From Arenibacter sp. ARW7G5Y1 (GTDB lineage: Bacteria; Bacteroidota; Bacteroidia; Flavobacteriales; Flavobacteriaceae), in the NCBI RefSeq assembly GCF_003201775.1, contig NZ_QJJZ01000002.1, forward strand, positions 1-64,000: 64,000 nt of DNA, read 5' to 3'. Numbering within the stretch: position 1 is the first letter of the stretch; each line of letters starts with the position of its first letter. The notes beneath the pieces were generated by a model. The model searched no databases. It saw only the letters and a program-made list of their open reading frames with translations, and had not been told where the DNA came from. Positions 8,248 to 17,735 of this stretch are shown in pieces. The translations under genes were made by a program, and so were the position numbers.

Positions 8248-9525
8248 ATGGATACATATGTACTAAATAAATCAAGATTGTTTACAGCAGCCAGTGTCGC
8301 TTTGGTTGTAACGGCAATGACATTTGCCATTAGGGCCAATCTGTTGGGGCCATTGGGTGAGGAGTTTGGACTGTCACTTAGCGAAATAGGGGAGATTGCT
8401 TCTGCCGCATTTTGGGGTTTTACTGTGTCCATGCTCATAGGAGGTGCCATTTGTGATGTAGTAGGAATTCGTTTGATGTATTGGATAGCATTTTTAGGTC
8501 ACATACTCGGGCTGATACTTACCATCCTATCTGTTGGTTATTGGTCCTTATTTCTATCCACATTGTTGGTGGGATTAGCGAATGGTTTTATTGAATCTGC
8601 GAGTTATACAATGGTAAGTAGTATGTATACCAATGAAAAAGCGAAAAAGATAAACGATTGGCATATTTGGTTTCCGATGGGGATAGTTATAGGGGGTGTA
8701 ATTGCTTATGGATGTACGCTTTTGGATTTGGGTTGGAAAATACAAATGGCTGTAATGATTCCACCTACACTTGTGTATGGTTTTATGTTCTTAGGTCAAA
8801 AGTTTCCAAAATCCGAGAGAGTAACTATGGGCGTTAGCACTTCGGAGATGATCCGGGCATGCTTTGGGCCATTATTTATTTTTATGGTGTTTTGTATGTT
8901 GCTTACAGGAGCAACCGAATTGGGAACAAATCAATGGATCGCGGAGCTATTGTCCGCCGTTGGTGTTCCTTCAATTTTACTATTGGTATTCATTAATGGC
9001 ATTATGGCAATTGGCAGGTACAATGCAGGGGCAATTTTAAAGAGAACGTCAAGTACTGGTTTGTTGTTTTTCTCAGCTGTTTTTTCCTTTATCGGACTTC
9101 AGTGGCTTGGTCTTGCCCAAGGATACGTTTCTTTCCTCGCGGCAGGTGTATTTGCAGTTGGGATATGTTTTTTCTGGCCTACAATGATCGGTTTTGTCTC
9201 TGAGAATATTCCTAAATCAGGACCACTGGGTTTATCTATTATGGGGTCGGTCGGATTACTTTCCACAGCTTTGATCATGCCAATATTTGGAAGAGTATAT
9301 GAATCACAATTATCTAATGCTATACCACAAGGGGCAAATTATCAAGAAATGTTAAAAGCGGAAGTTGGGAGCTACAATCATAATATTTTAAATGAAGCAA
9401 AAGTAATTGCAGGGTCGGATACCTTAATGTATGCATCAATACTTCCTGCAATTCTAATTTTAGCTTTTGGCATATTGTTTTTCGTAAGGAAGAAACGTCG
9501 GACAATGGCTCCAAAACAAATCTGA
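8248..9525 (+). CDS. MFS transporter, sugar-type
   Basis: This 425-residue protein has about 12 hydrophobic segments in two halves. The first half has the MFS loop 2-3 region after TVSMLIGGAICDVVGIRLMYW, with the D-x-x-G-x-R core (DVVGIR). A helix pair follows at LILTILSVGYWSLFLSTLLVGLANGF. The architecture and its GFIESASYTMVSSMYTNEKAKK segment resemble the FucP/NarK-like carbohydrate porters. I prefer the ATG at 8248 over the TTG at 8242. It lies between the copper-propeller gene and a sugar isomerase, so it probably carries the oxidised sugar or its parent across the inner membrane. The substrate is unknown. Confidence 0.85.
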   Translation: MDTYVLNKSRLFTAASVALVVTAMTFAIRANLLGPLGEEFGLSLSEIGEIASAAFWGFTVSMLIGGAICDVVGIRLMYWIAFLGHILGLILTILSVGYWSLFLSTLLVGLANGFIESASYTMVSSMYTNEKAKKINDWHIWFPMGIVIGGVIAYGCTLLDLGWKIQMAVMIPPTLVYGFMFLGQKFPKSERVTMGVSTSEMIRACFGPLFIFMVFCMLLTGATELGTNQWIAELLSAVGVPSILLLVFINGIMAIGRYNAGAILKRTSSTGLLFFSAVFSFIGLQWLGLAQGYVSFLAAGVFAVGICFFWPTMIGFVSENIPKSGPLGLSIMGSVGLLSTALIMPIFGRVYESQLSNAIPQGANYQEMLKAEVGSYNHNILNEAKVIAGSDTLMYASILPAILILAFGILFFVRKKRRTMAPKQI

Positions 9526-9583
9526 ACCAGTATTTGGGATTCTGATATCAACAAGAATAATTAATTAATAATCAATATAAATA

Positions 9584-10432
9584 ATGGCAAAATTTAGAAT
9601 TAGTTTAAATATGGAGTACTGCCGAAGTGCTGATAAAAGTTTTAGGGAAGGGGTTAAAATAGCCGCCGAATTAGGATATAAGTATATTGAGCCAATGGTC
9701 CATACCGGATGGGGCCTTTTGAGTGAGGTTGATTATTTTCATTCCTTTTCCATGGAAGAAGATACATTGCTTATGAAAGAGATATGTGATTCCCATGGTG
9801 TCAAAGTAAGTAGTATAAGTGGTCATAGTCCATTAATGAAACCGGAGGCAGCAGTATCAAGACTTACACGATCCATTATTTTGGCCGATGCATGCGGAGC
9901 CAGGTTCGTCAATAGTGATGAAATGATAAAGGATGATTGGATGGATGACAAGTTAGCGTTTGAGGCTATGAATTACACGTTGACAAAAGCAGAAATGGTT
10001 GCAAGAAGGCATAAAGTCTATTTATGTATTGAACCTCACGGTATTTATACCAAAACTGCGGAGGGGTTAATGCAGATTGTCAATTTGGTGAAATCACCAT
10101 GGATTCAGGTAAATTGGGACACTGGAAACTCTTATTTGGCAGGTGTTGAAGACCCCTATGATGGGCTCATGCATGTACGGGACAGCGTTTACCATATCCA
10201 TGCTAAAGATATAAGTATGGAACAAAGTGAGATGGAAAGAGGTAGTGTTACAGGTACACCTGTTGGGTGTGCATGTGGGGAAGGCATGGTGAATTGGGAT
10301 AAGGTATTTGAAATTCTAGAACCAATTGACAGGGAAATATTTCTGAGTGTGGAATGTGGAAAGATCGATGAGGCTAAAAGAAGTATAAAGTTCTTGGAGA
10401 AGGTTCTAGGAAATAGACTTATTAAAGATTAA
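9584..10432 (+). CDS. sugar phosphate isomerase/epimerase-type TIM-barrel enzyme
   Basis: This 282-residue protein belongs to the AP endonuclease 2 / xylose-isomerase-like TIM-barrel family (IolE, IolI, tagatose 3-epimerase). The four expected metal ligands are visible in order: E in LCIEPHG, D in VNWDTGN, H in VYHIHAKD and E in LSVECGK. The GLGxxG-less N-terminus (FRISLNMEYCRSADKSFREG) is a normal first strand. There is no signal peptide, so the enzyme is cytoplasmic, matching uptake by the preceding MFS porter. It probably isomerises, epimerises or dehydrates a keto-sugar or inositol-like compound made by the operon's oxidising protein. The stop is 6 bases from the next ATG. Confidence 0.85.
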   Translation: MAKFRISLNMEYCRSADKSFREGVKIAAELGYKYIEPMVHTGWGLLSEVDYFHSFSMEEDTLLMKEICDSHGVKVSSISGHSPLMKPEAAVSRLTRSIILADACGARFVNSDEMIKDDWMDDKLAFEAMNYTLTKAEMVARRHKVYLCIEPHGIYTKTAEGLMQIVNLVKSPWIQVNWDTGNSYLAGVEDPYDGLMHVRDSVYHIHAKDISMEQSEMERGSVTGTPVGCACGEGMVNWDKVFEILEPIDREIFLSVECGKIDEAKRSIKFLEKVLGNRLIKD

Positions 10433-10437
10433 TACTT

Positions 10438-11412
10438 ATGAAACATTATAACTGCGTTCTTCTGTTTGGCATTTTAATGGTTGTGAGTTCGTGTGGTTTT
10501 GGTACGGCGGGCTCTGGTTCTGGTTCCAAAAAGAATAACCAGCCTACTTGGCAATGGGAACAAACAGACAAGTCCCTCACTTTACTAAATGGTGAAAATA
10601 GGGTCTTATGGAAGTTAAATTTCGATTCAGAGCAGGACAAGCCTTATTTTCATCCCTTACGAACTCCAAAGGGATATAACCTAACATTGGAAAGGCCAAA
10701 GGACCATCCTTGGCATAGGGGGCTATGGTTTTCCTGGAAGGATATTAACGGTGTTAACTATTGGGAGGAAGATCCAGAGATAGGTGTGGCTGAAGGCAGA
10801 AGTATAATCAAGGCTGTCAGTATTGAAAAACTTAAAAACTTCTCGGCCAAGATTATTTTAAATATTTCATATGAGGAAAAAGGGGTTCCGCAAATAACTG
10901 AAAAACGGGTTATTGAGATTAGTTCTCCCCAGGATAGGGAGGAGTATACTATCCAATTCCATCAAAGTTTTGAAATCTTAGAGGATCTACGTCTTTACCT
11001 TGAGAAACCTGCAAAGCACGGTGGTGTTGAATGGGGCGGGTATGCCGGTCTATCGTTTAGAGCCTCTGATTCTTTGGTAAATCACCAGTTTACCACATCC
11101 TCAGGATGGGTCAATAGCGATAATATTACGGGATACGGAGAAAAAGAACGCTGGATGGACATGACAGCAAAAGTAATGGGTTCGCAAGAGTATGTAGGAT
11201 TGACCATATTTGATTCACCCGACAACCCTCGATTTCCATCTCCCTATTATGTTTGGTTTGCAAAGGGAGAGCATGCATTTTTTACACCTTCTTTATTGTT
11301 CGATGGACCGATGGATCTTAAAAAAGGGGAGTCATTATTACTTAACTATTTGGTTTTGGTACATGATGGAAAAAAATCAAATGAACAATTAAGTCAATTT
11401 GAAAAATTTTAA
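10438..11412 (+). CDS. PmoA-like (DUF6807) secreted lipoprotein
   Basis: This 324-residue protein starts with a lipoprotein signal (VLLFGILMVVSSC, lipidated C19), followed by a glycine/serine-rich spacer. The body shows the DUF6807 hallmark PYFHPLRTPKGYNLTLERPKDHPWHRGLWFSWKD (HPLRTP..., HP-W-H-x-G-L-W-F), then N-x-W-E, and EKPAKHGGVEWGGYAGLSFR, SGWVN, and PSPYYVWF. The family is called 'methane oxygenase PmoA-like' in databases for historical reasons; no methane chemistry is implied. Its members occur in sugar catabolic loci with isomerase/epimerase, Gfo/Idh and ThuA genes, as here. The conserved histidines suggest metal or sugar binding. Function is unknown. Confidence 0.8.
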   Translation: MKHYNCVLLFGILMVVSSCGFGTAGSGSGSKKNNQPTWQWEQTDKSLTLLNGENRVLWKLNFDSEQDKPYFHPLRTPKGYNLTLERPKDHPWHRGLWFSWKDINGVNYWEEDPEIGVAEGRSIIKAVSIEKLKNFSAKIILNISYEEKGVPQITEKRVIEISSPQDREEYTIQFHQSFEILEDLRLYLEKPAKHGGVEWGGYAGLSFRASDSLVNHQFTTSSGWVNSDNITGYGEKERWMDMTAKVMGSQEYVGLTIFDSPDNPRFPSPYYVWFAKGEHAFFTPSLLFDGPMDLKKGESLLLNYLVLVHDGKKSNEQLSQFEKF

Positions 11413-11532
11413 GTCCCATACGGGATCCAAGTAAAGGTGAATTTCCAAATAAACTTGGAAAAACCCTAGGCAGCTTTATAGTAATTTGAAGAATAAATAA
11501 TCACTTGATAACCTTTTAAACAATATGAACTT

Positions 11533-14500
11533 ATGGAAAAACTTCAAAAATGTCATGTCTTTGATGTGACCAAATTTAATTTAAACTTTAAACTGACTTT
11601 TGTTTTGGCAGTTTTCAGTTTATGCAATGGCCTAGCACATCCCAAGATAGAAGAAGGGATTATGGAAAATAAATTGTCCAAAGGAATTACAATTCATGAT
11701 GATTTATTTGGAAATACTAAAACGCAGAATATAATTACAGGTACGGTAATTGACGAAAGTGGAAACCCCTTAGCTGGAGCATCAGTTGTAGTAAAGGGTA
11801 CAATACAAGGAGTACAGACGGATTTTGATGGGAAATTCACCTTAAGCTATGAGGGGGATGCAACCATTTTGGTGGTGTCATATATCGGATATGGCACCAA
11901 AGAAATAACTGTCGATAACGCTACAGAGTTAAACATTCAGCTAATGCCAGAGGCATCTTCATTGGATGAGGTGGTAGTTGTGGGTTATGGGACCTCGAAA
12001 AAAAGTGAGATTACCGGCTCTGTGGGTATGATTACAAGTGAAGATATAGCTCAGCAGCCTAGTGTTAATCCACTTCAAAACCTTAGAGGTAAAATTGCTG
12101 GTGTAACTGTTTTTTCAAATTCCGGTGCTCCTGGAGGAAACAATAAAGTTTTGATTAGGGGGCAAGGGACCATCAATGCTTCCACACAGCCATTATACGT
12201 GGTGGATGGGGTGCAAACCGACAATATTGACTATTTAAACCCAAGCGATATTGTAAGTATGGAAGTTTTAAAAGACGCTTCTTCTGCAGCCATTTACGGA
12301 GCAAGGGGTGCAAACGGAGTAGTATTGATTACAACGCAAGGAGGATTGGAAGGTAAAGGCCTAATAGTGGAGTATAAATCCAACTTAAGTGTTGGAAGGT
12401 TGGCCAAAAAAAGAAACTCCAAATATAGAGCTATGAATTCATCAGAATTTATGGATGTTCAAAGAATTGCCGTTGAGAATGCTCCTTATTTCAGGGACTA
12501 TGCACCTGGTGAAGAGCCTACCTTGGTTCTGAATAATGAACTTCTCTTTGATAGTAACGGTAACCCTTTATACGATACCAATTGGGAAAAAGAGGTGACA
12601 AGAACGGCCTTTTCCCAGGACCATCATATCAGTATTCGTTCCGGTAGTGAGAATTCCTCAACTGGTCTTTTTCTAAACTATACTGATCAGAATGGGATCA
12701 TTCTAAACTCATATTTGAAAAGAGCTGATATGAAATTATCATATGATGTTGATCTGAACGATTGGCTATCAACAGGGCTTATACTTCGTTTAAACCATGT
12801 ATGGGAGAATGTTCCGGAGGTTGAGGGTAGTGGTGTCGCAGCCATATCCCGAGCCATACATGAATTCCCTTCTATTTTCCCTATTAGATGGCCAGATGGC
12901 ACTTATTCGAACTCGACCCAGACTCAAGGTACCAGCCTAATATTGGAAGGTGCGCCCAACCCTGTTTCAGTTCTTAATGAGGTAGAAAACCTGAATAATA
13001 GAACTAATATCAATGGGAATATTTTTGTCGACTTAAAACTTTCTCCTGAACTATCGTTCAGGTCCCAATTCGGACTGGTCAATAGGGGTTTAAAAAATAG
13101 GTATTATGGTCCAACCAATATTCTAACTATGGGCTTTCCGGATGGTAGGGCATCTATAACCAATCTGAATTCTACATTTTGGCAGAACGAAAACTTTTTG
13201 ACCTATGACAAAGAATTCGAATCAGGTAATTTTAAAGCTATGTTAGGTGCCAGTTGGCAGGAATTTACACAAGATCAAAATAGTTCCTCAGTGACTGGAT
13301 TTAAAAATAATTTTTTTAAGTACAACAATTTAGGTGTTGCTGAAATTACGAATCCGGCACAATCTGACTATACGGATTGGTCTATGAATTCCTATTTTTT
13401 TAGGGGTAATTATACACATAATGGGAAATACACAGCGACTATTACTGGTCGGATGGACGGTTCTTCCAGATTTGGTGACAATAATAAGTATGCATTTTTT
13501 CCTTCTGGTGGTGTGTCTTGGTTTGTTTCCGAAGAGGACTTTATGTCTGAGGTTAAGGCAATTAATATGTTGCGACTTAGAGCCTCTTATGGTGTTACCG
13601 GAAATACTGAAATAGGATCATACAATTCATTAGCTACCATAAGTTCAGGTACCAATTTAATAGGTGGAGAATTAAGGTCTACCAGTGAAGTTACTCGGTT
13701 GGCAAACCCTGACCTTAAGTGGGAAAGGAGTAGCCAGGTTAATTTAGGTCTTAATTTAAGGGCATTTAATGATGTATTATCTGTTGAGGCCGATTACTAC
13801 TATAAATTGACCACAGATTTATTATTAGATAGACCTATACCTTCAACTACTGGTTTCACCTCAATTACGGATAATATAGGAGAAGTTTCCAATAGAGGGG
13901 TTGATTTATTGATTACCACAAGAAATTTGGAAACTCCGAACTTTTCATGGAATACTTCCTTTTCTGTTAATTATAATAAAAACAAGGTTGAAGCCTTAGG
14001 AGAGAATGATGAAGATATTTTTCCTGGTCCGTTTTGGGTTGGTGGAAGTCAGACCGTTTTGAGGGTAGGAGAGCCGGTTAGCTCATTTTGGGGCCAAGTG
14101 AGATTGGGAACTTATGGAACTGATGAGGCCGATGAAGCAGCGGCTTTAGGTAAATTGCCTGGTCAAATCAAGAGAAGTGATAATCAACAGATTATTGGCA
14201 AAGGATTACCTGATTATAGGGGTAGCTTAATTAACAAGTTTTCTTTTGGACGTTTTGATGCTATCGTGGATATGCAGTTTTCGTATGGAGCGGACATATT
14301 GCAACAATTTGTTACAACGGCTGAAGATCGACAGGCATTGACAAATGGCTTTAAAACACAGCTTTATGATAGCTGGACGCCTAACAATCAAGATACATCT
14401 GTTCCTATTATTAGACATACTGTAATTTCTGGTCAGGACTTGGCTGTGGATAGCCATTGGGTAGCAGACGGATCATACCTCAGGGCCAATTTAATTTCTT

Positions 14501-14724
14501 TGGGGTACAACTTCAACAATAACGTACTAGATGCTTTGGGATTGAAACACTTTAGAATGAACCTGAGTTTGGAAAACGCTTTTGTTATACAATCCAAAGA
14601 TTTTAAAGGATATGATCCTGAATCAAATGGTCAGTGGGATAGTTCAAATTTTGGACAAAACATATTCTTTTATTCTTATCCAAAGGCACGAACCTTAACC
14701 ATGGGCCTTGCCGTGAAATTCTAA
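11533..14724 (+). CDS. SusC/RagA-type TonB-dependent outer-membrane transporter
   Basis: This 1063-residue protein has, in order, an N-terminal signal-like helix (FKLTFVLAVFSLCNGLAH), a carboxypeptidase-regulatory-like domain at about residues 70-140 (ITGTVIDESGNPLAGASVVVKG...DFDGKF), the SusC 'TonB box' DEVVVVGYGTSKKSEITGSV at about 147-166, a plug domain (PLQNLRGKIAGV, RGQGTINASTQPLYVVDGV, AIYGARGANGVVLITT) and a 22-strand barrel to an aromatic C-terminus (GLAVKF). No STN domain is present, so transport does not signal to an anti-sigma factor; control by the AraC protein fits. It imports oligosaccharides or a large glycoconjugate with the SusD protein encoded 14 bases downstream. Confidence 0.95.
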   Translation: MEKLQKCHVFDVTKFNLNFKLTFVLAVFSLCNGLAHPKIEEGIMENKLSKGITIHDDLFGNTKTQNIITGTVIDESGNPLAGASVVVKGTIQGVQTDFDGKFTLSYEGDATILVVSYIGYGTKEITVDNATELNIQLMPEASSLDEVVVVGYGTSKKSEITGSVGMITSEDIAQQPSVNPLQNLRGKIAGVTVFSNSGAPGGNNKVLIRGQGTINASTQPLYVVDGVQTDNIDYLNPSDIVSMEVLKDASSAAIYGARGANGVVLITTQGGLEGKGLIVEYKSNLSVGRLAKKRNSKYRAMNSSEFMDVQRIAVENAPYFRDYAPGEEPTLVLNNELLFDSNGNPLYDTNWEKEVTRTAFSQDHHISIRSGSENSSTGLFLNYTDQNGIILNSYLKRADMKLSYDVDLNDWLSTGLILRLNHVWENVPEVEGSGVAAISRAIHEFPSIFPIRWPDGTYSNSTQTQGTSLILEGAPNPVSVLNEVENLNNRTNINGNIFVDLKLSPELSFRSQFGLVNRGLKNRYYGPTNILTMGFPDGRASITNLNSTFWQNENFLTYDKEFESGNFKAMLGASWQEFTQDQNSSSVTGFKNNFFKYNNLGVAEITNPAQSDYTDWSMNSYFFRGNYTHNGKYTATITGRMDGSSRFGDNNKYAFFPSGGVSWFVSEEDFMSEVKAINMLRLRASYGVTGNTEIGSYNSLATISSGTNLIGGELRSTSEVTRLANPDLKWERSSQVNLGLNLRAFNDVLSVEADYYYKLTTDLLLDRPIPSTTGFTSITDNIGEVSNRGVDLLITTRNLETPNFSWNTSFSVNYNKNKVEALGENDEDIFPGPFWVGGSQTVLRVGEPVSSFWGQVRLGTYGTDEADEAAALGKLPGQIKRSDNQQIIGKGLPDYRGSLINKFSFGRFDAIVDMQFSYGADILQQFVTTAEDRQALTNGFKTQLYDSWTPNNQDTSVPIIRHTVISGQDLAVDSHWVADGSYLRANLISLGYNFNNNVLDALGLKHFRMNLSLENAFVIQSKDFKGYDPESNGQWDSSNFGQNIFFYSYPKARTLTMGLAVKF

Positions 14725-14738
14725 AAAAGACAATAATC

Positions 14739-16307
14739 ATGAAAAAAACAGCAATATTATTATCATCGTTTTTGATTCTTCTAATTTGTTCATGTGATAA
14801 ATTTCTTGAAGAAAATCCTAAAAACCAGATTTCTGTCGATCAATATTTTAATGAACCGGATGACGTTAGGTCTGTTGTCAATTCACTTTATGGCATAGGA
14901 GCTTTACAGCGATATATTTCCGGTGATTTTCAAATTAATGCAATGTTGGGAGGCTATTTATCTGGCTTTTTTGAGAATGAACGTACCGAACGTCCAGGAC
15001 CTTTTGAAGCGAATAACTTAACGTTGAACCCCAATAATATGGATGAGTATCTTTTTAATTATTGGAGGGATGCCTATGACGCTATTGCCAAGGCCAATAC
15101 AGCTATTAAATATATTCCTGATGTACCAGGACTTTCGGCGGAAGAAGCAAATCTTCTCTTAGCGGAGGCGCGATTCTTTAGGGCATTCAATTATTTTGCT
15201 TTGGTGAGGGATTTTGGAGATGTTCCCTTGGTAACTGAACCATCGGAGAATTTGGATAATATATATGTGGCCCGTACTTCGTCCGATCTGGTATACGACT
15301 TTATAATCGAAGACCTGGAGTGGGCAATTGATAATGGTGGATTGTCCGATCTTCCATTTCATTCGAATGGCTATCGAATTACTGAAGGAGCCGTGGCTGT
15401 GACCTTAGCTAATGTACAGCTGCAGAAGGCTGGTTATCCACTACAAGGAGGGACCGAAAGTTATGCCAGGGCAGCTGAGGCGGCCAAGCTAATTATTACA
15501 AGTGGAAATTATTCACTTATTCCTAATGGGAATACTGCAGAGGAAAGCGCATATAATGTAATGCGTAATTCGGAGACTGAAAACGAATATATATTTTCCA
15601 TAGAAGCCGATGAGCAGTATAGAAGGACAAATTATTTTCAACTTACATTGCCTAAATATGCTGCCGTTCCAGATGTAATTCCTGGTGATGTTTGGATCGT
15701 TTATAGACCATTGGATGAATATTTGAGGGTGTATGACCCCAGTTTAGACATTAGGATACAAAATCGTCAGATCTGGCACAACTCAATAGAGCGTAATGGG
15801 GAAGTTTATGATTTCAATGGGAACTGGGCTCCTTATACCTGGTATGATGAAGTTGCTTTGTTCGAAACCGGTAGGGGAGGCAAAAATATTAACATCAATC
15901 TTTATTCGGAAGTACTCTTAATTGCAGCGGAAGGAATAGCACAATCAGAAGGAGTAACTAGTGAAGCGGTTGGATATCTTGCCGATGTGAGAAGCCGTGG
16001 GTACTGGCAGACAGATCGAAATCAAATTGAATCTGAATTGGCAGCACTCACAAAGGAGCAATTTGTGGAAGAGGTATGGAAAGAAAGACTTAGAGAATTA
16101 CCCTTGATTTTTAAGACTTGGTCGGACATTCAAAGAACAAGATTATATCCTATCACTTCAGAAACTAACCTAGGGGAGGTGAATTTTGTGAATGTAGTTG
16201 GTTCAGTAAATCCTTATGGAGCTACTTTTCAAGAAAAACATTTATTACTTCCAATAGCGACAAGGGTAAAAGACAGAAACCCAGAAATAACTGGAAATGG
16301 TTATTAG
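14739..16307 (+). CDS. SusD/RagB-family outer-membrane nutrient-binding lipoprotein
   Basis: This 522-residue protein has lipobox LLICSC (lipidated cysteine near residue 19) and the D-K-F-L-E-E-N-P start typical of SusD proteins. The N-terminal TPR-like region contains YWRDAYDAIAKANTAI and AEARFFRAFNYFALVRDFGDVPLV, the strongest SusD signature. The C-terminal part has YSEVLLIAAEGIAQ, VWKERLRELPLIFKTWSDIQRTR and LLPIATR..DRNPEITGNGY. It lies 14 bases after susC and forms with it the lidded outer-membrane import complex. A rho-independent terminator follows, so it is the last gene of the operon that starts at 5208. Confidence 0.95.
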   Translation: MKKTAILLSSFLILLICSCDKFLEENPKNQISVDQYFNEPDDVRSVVNSLYGIGALQRYISGDFQINAMLGGYLSGFFENERTERPGPFEANNLTLNPNNMDEYLFNYWRDAYDAIAKANTAIKYIPDVPGLSAEEANLLLAEARFFRAFNYFALVRDFGDVPLVTEPSENLDNIYVARTSSDLVYDFIIEDLEWAIDNGGLSDLPFHSNGYRITEGAVAVTLANVQLQKAGYPLQGGTESYARAAEAAKLIITSGNYSLIPNGNTAEESAYNVMRNSETENEYIFSIEADEQYRRTNYFQLTLPKYAAVPDVIPGDVWIVYRPLDEYLRVYDPSLDIRIQNRQIWHNSIERNGEVYDFNGNWAPYTWYDEVALFETGRGGKNININLYSEVLLIAAEGIAQSEGVTSEAVGYLADVRSRGYWQTDRNQIESELAALTKEQFVEEVWKERLRELPLIFKTWSDIQRTRLYPITSETNLGEVNFVNVVGSVNPYGATFQEKHLLLPIATRVKDRNPEITGNGY

Positions 16308-16356
16308 TCTGAGTTAATATTTTAAGTAGTTAGTTTATTTGTTGAGTTAGTTTAAG

Positions 16357-16390
16357 AACCGGTGTCTACATGGCATCGGTTTTTATTTGT
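16357..16390 (+). terminator. rho-independent terminator of the first SusCD operon
   Basis: AACCGGTGTC at 16357-16366 pairs through G-U-tolerant pairing with GGCATCGGTT at 16372-16381 around a TACAT loop, and a T-rich tail follows. It ends the operon that begins at 5208. Confidence 0.7.
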
Positions 16391-16444
16391 ATTTAAACCA
16401 ACAGCAAAAAAAATTATGATTAAAAATGGGATTCTTAGTAATGA

Positions 16445-16768
16445 TCACTTTAATTTGTTCTGAACAAATAGGCAATATGCTTGATCAAGAAATTCTCCCT
16501 CATCAAAAGGCAAAAGTTGATTTGCCAATTCCAGCGTTTTCCGAATATCCAGTCCGGGATCGTTAAAATCCCCTTCCACATGGCTGGCCAAAATGCAAAC
16601 GTTTATCAAGGACTCTATGGTGCTGAACAGATCTGTATAGCCATCAAACTGAAGGAACGAAGCTTTAAATTTATTCTTGTGAATATCAGAGGTGTGCAAT
16701 GTTGTTAGTTGATACTTTGCTGATTCTTTCAACATTTTTAATTGTTTCTTTTTTATTCCCATGGTCAT
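16445..16768 (-). CDS. small unknown protein, paralogue 3 of 3
   Basis: This 107-residue protein has no signal peptide or membrane segment. It is clearly related to the two proteins encoded upstream in the same direction: all three share a KxxF..S/SL strand, a VDL/TDLxxTxxxLxxVCxxA helix and an A-x-x-L-L-P-x-x-x-x-x-x-LD...KL ending. Here the last part reads LELANQLLPFDEGEFLDQAY...QNKLK. I do not recognise the family. Tandem triplication plus a divergent XRE regulator suggests a small regulated cassette. It begins 11 bases after the previous gene's stop. Confidence 0.6.
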   Translation of the reverse strand: MTMGIKKKQLKMLKESAKYQLTTLHTSDIHKNKFKASFLQFDGYTDLFSTIESLINVCILASHVEGDFNDPGLDIRKTLELANQLLPFDEGEFLDQAYCLFVQNKLK

Positions 16769-16779
16769 AAGTTTTACGA

Positions 16780-17124
16780 TTATGTTAAACCCTCCCTCAA
16801 TTTATCTTTCCTATAATAGAGGTTGAGATCATCCAAGAGCGCCTCCTCCCCTTGTGGTAAAAGTCTATTGGCAATGGTTAGTATTTGACGGATGTATTCC
16901 TTTTCATATCTATCATTGATCTCATCACACAATTCAGGGTCGATTGTCTTCATAGCTAGGTAGAGCATGGCTCGGACGGTCAACATCAAATCCACATGAT
17001 TTTCTACATAGAAAAGACTTACCTCAAACTTATTTTTAAAGAAGGTGTGGGGTTTTAAGGTAGGATGGTGGTCCATTGCCTGATGCTTTAAGCTATTGAT
17101 CAGTTTTTCTTCGTTCGGGTTCAT
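16780..17124 (-). CDS. small unknown protein, paralogue 2 of 3
   Basis: This 114-residue soluble protein is the middle copy of the tandem family. Its shared blocks are NKFEVSLFYVENHVDLMLTVRAMLYLAMK and LTIANRLLPQGEEALLDDLNLYYRKDKL. The start codon overlaps the stop of the upstream paralogue as ATGA (17121-17124), so translation is probably coupled. The charged stretch EINDRYEKEYIRQI between the two blocks suggests a helical bundle. No known domain is recognised. Confidence 0.6.
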   Translation of the reverse strand: MNPNEEKLINSLKHQAMDHHPTLKPHTFFKNKFEVSLFYVENHVDLMLTVRAMLYLAMKTIDPELCDEINDRYEKEYIRQILTIANRLLPQGEEALLDDLNLYYRKDKLREGLT

Positions 17125-17492
17125 AGCTGGTGATCTTTAGGAGATTTTGTAGTGGTATTGTATAAATTGGTCAGCTTTTCGGTTAGGTAGTCCATAAAAT
17201 CCATTTGACTATGTGGCAATATATTTAGGGCCAATTCAAGCACCCTGCAAACGCTGTCATGTTTGGTCACATTTTGATTGTTTGGGGACAAAAGCATTCC
17301 GTTCCCATCCAGAGCAAATACACATACTTCCAGAAGGCTCGCTATGTTCAATAGCAGATCAATGTTGTCCCTTACCTCTAAGGATATCGTATGATTTCCT
17401 AATGGATTACCAGGATCCTGTTTTAACAGCCCCAAAAGGTTTTGATAGCGTTTATGAATGTCCTTCAAGGTATTTAATTTTTTCTTTTTCAT
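17121..17492 (-). CDS. small unknown protein, paralogue 1 of 3
   Basis: This 123-residue protein is the first gene of the three-gene operon. After a basic start (MKKKKLNTLKDIHKRYQNLL) it has the family blocks VRDNIDLLLNIASLLEVCVFALDGNG and VLELALNILPHSQMDFMDYLTEKLTNLY. An asparagine-rich tail ends in the ATGA overlap with paralogue 2. It is soluble and of unknown function. The promoter must lie in the gap shared with the divergent XRE gene. Confidence 0.6.
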   Translation of the reverse strand: MKKKKLNTLKDIHKRYQNLLGLLKQDPGNPLGNHTISLEVRDNIDLLLNIASLLEVCVFALDGNGMLLSPNNQNVTKHDSVCRVLELALNILPHSQMDFMDYLTEKLTNLYNTTTKSPKDHQL

Positions 17493-17642
17493 GGGCTGTT
17501 TATTAGGGTAGGTTCGAGGTTTCTATTTCCGTTAATGTTGATTAATTCTATTATGAGCAATTCCCTAGTGTCATAATTTTTAATTAATTCTTATGAAGTA
17601 ACTCTATAATTACAATGTACCGAACCAAAACAGATTGTATAT

Positions 17643-17681
17643 TACCAATTGAATTTGGTATTTTACCAATGGCATTTGGAG
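17643..17681. promoter_or_regulatory. two operator-like inverted repeats, 21 bp apart
   Basis: TACCAA-n6-TTGGTA at 17643-17660 is a perfect inverted repeat. A second site, TACCAA-n6-TTGGAG at 17664-17681, begins exactly 21 bases (two helical turns) later. They lie in the gap between the divergent three-paralogue operon and the XRE gene, the expected place for the XRE dimer to bind cooperatively. Confidence 0.55.
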
Positions 17682-17735
17682 ATTTTCCATTATCTTTATT
17701 AATCAAAAAAAGACAACAAAAAGTAAATTTCACAC

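Noticed and set aside
10438-11412. A methane monooxygenase (PmoA) role
   Set aside because: The database name is historical; the protein is a secreted lipoprotein of the DUF6807 type with no membrane monooxygenase features.
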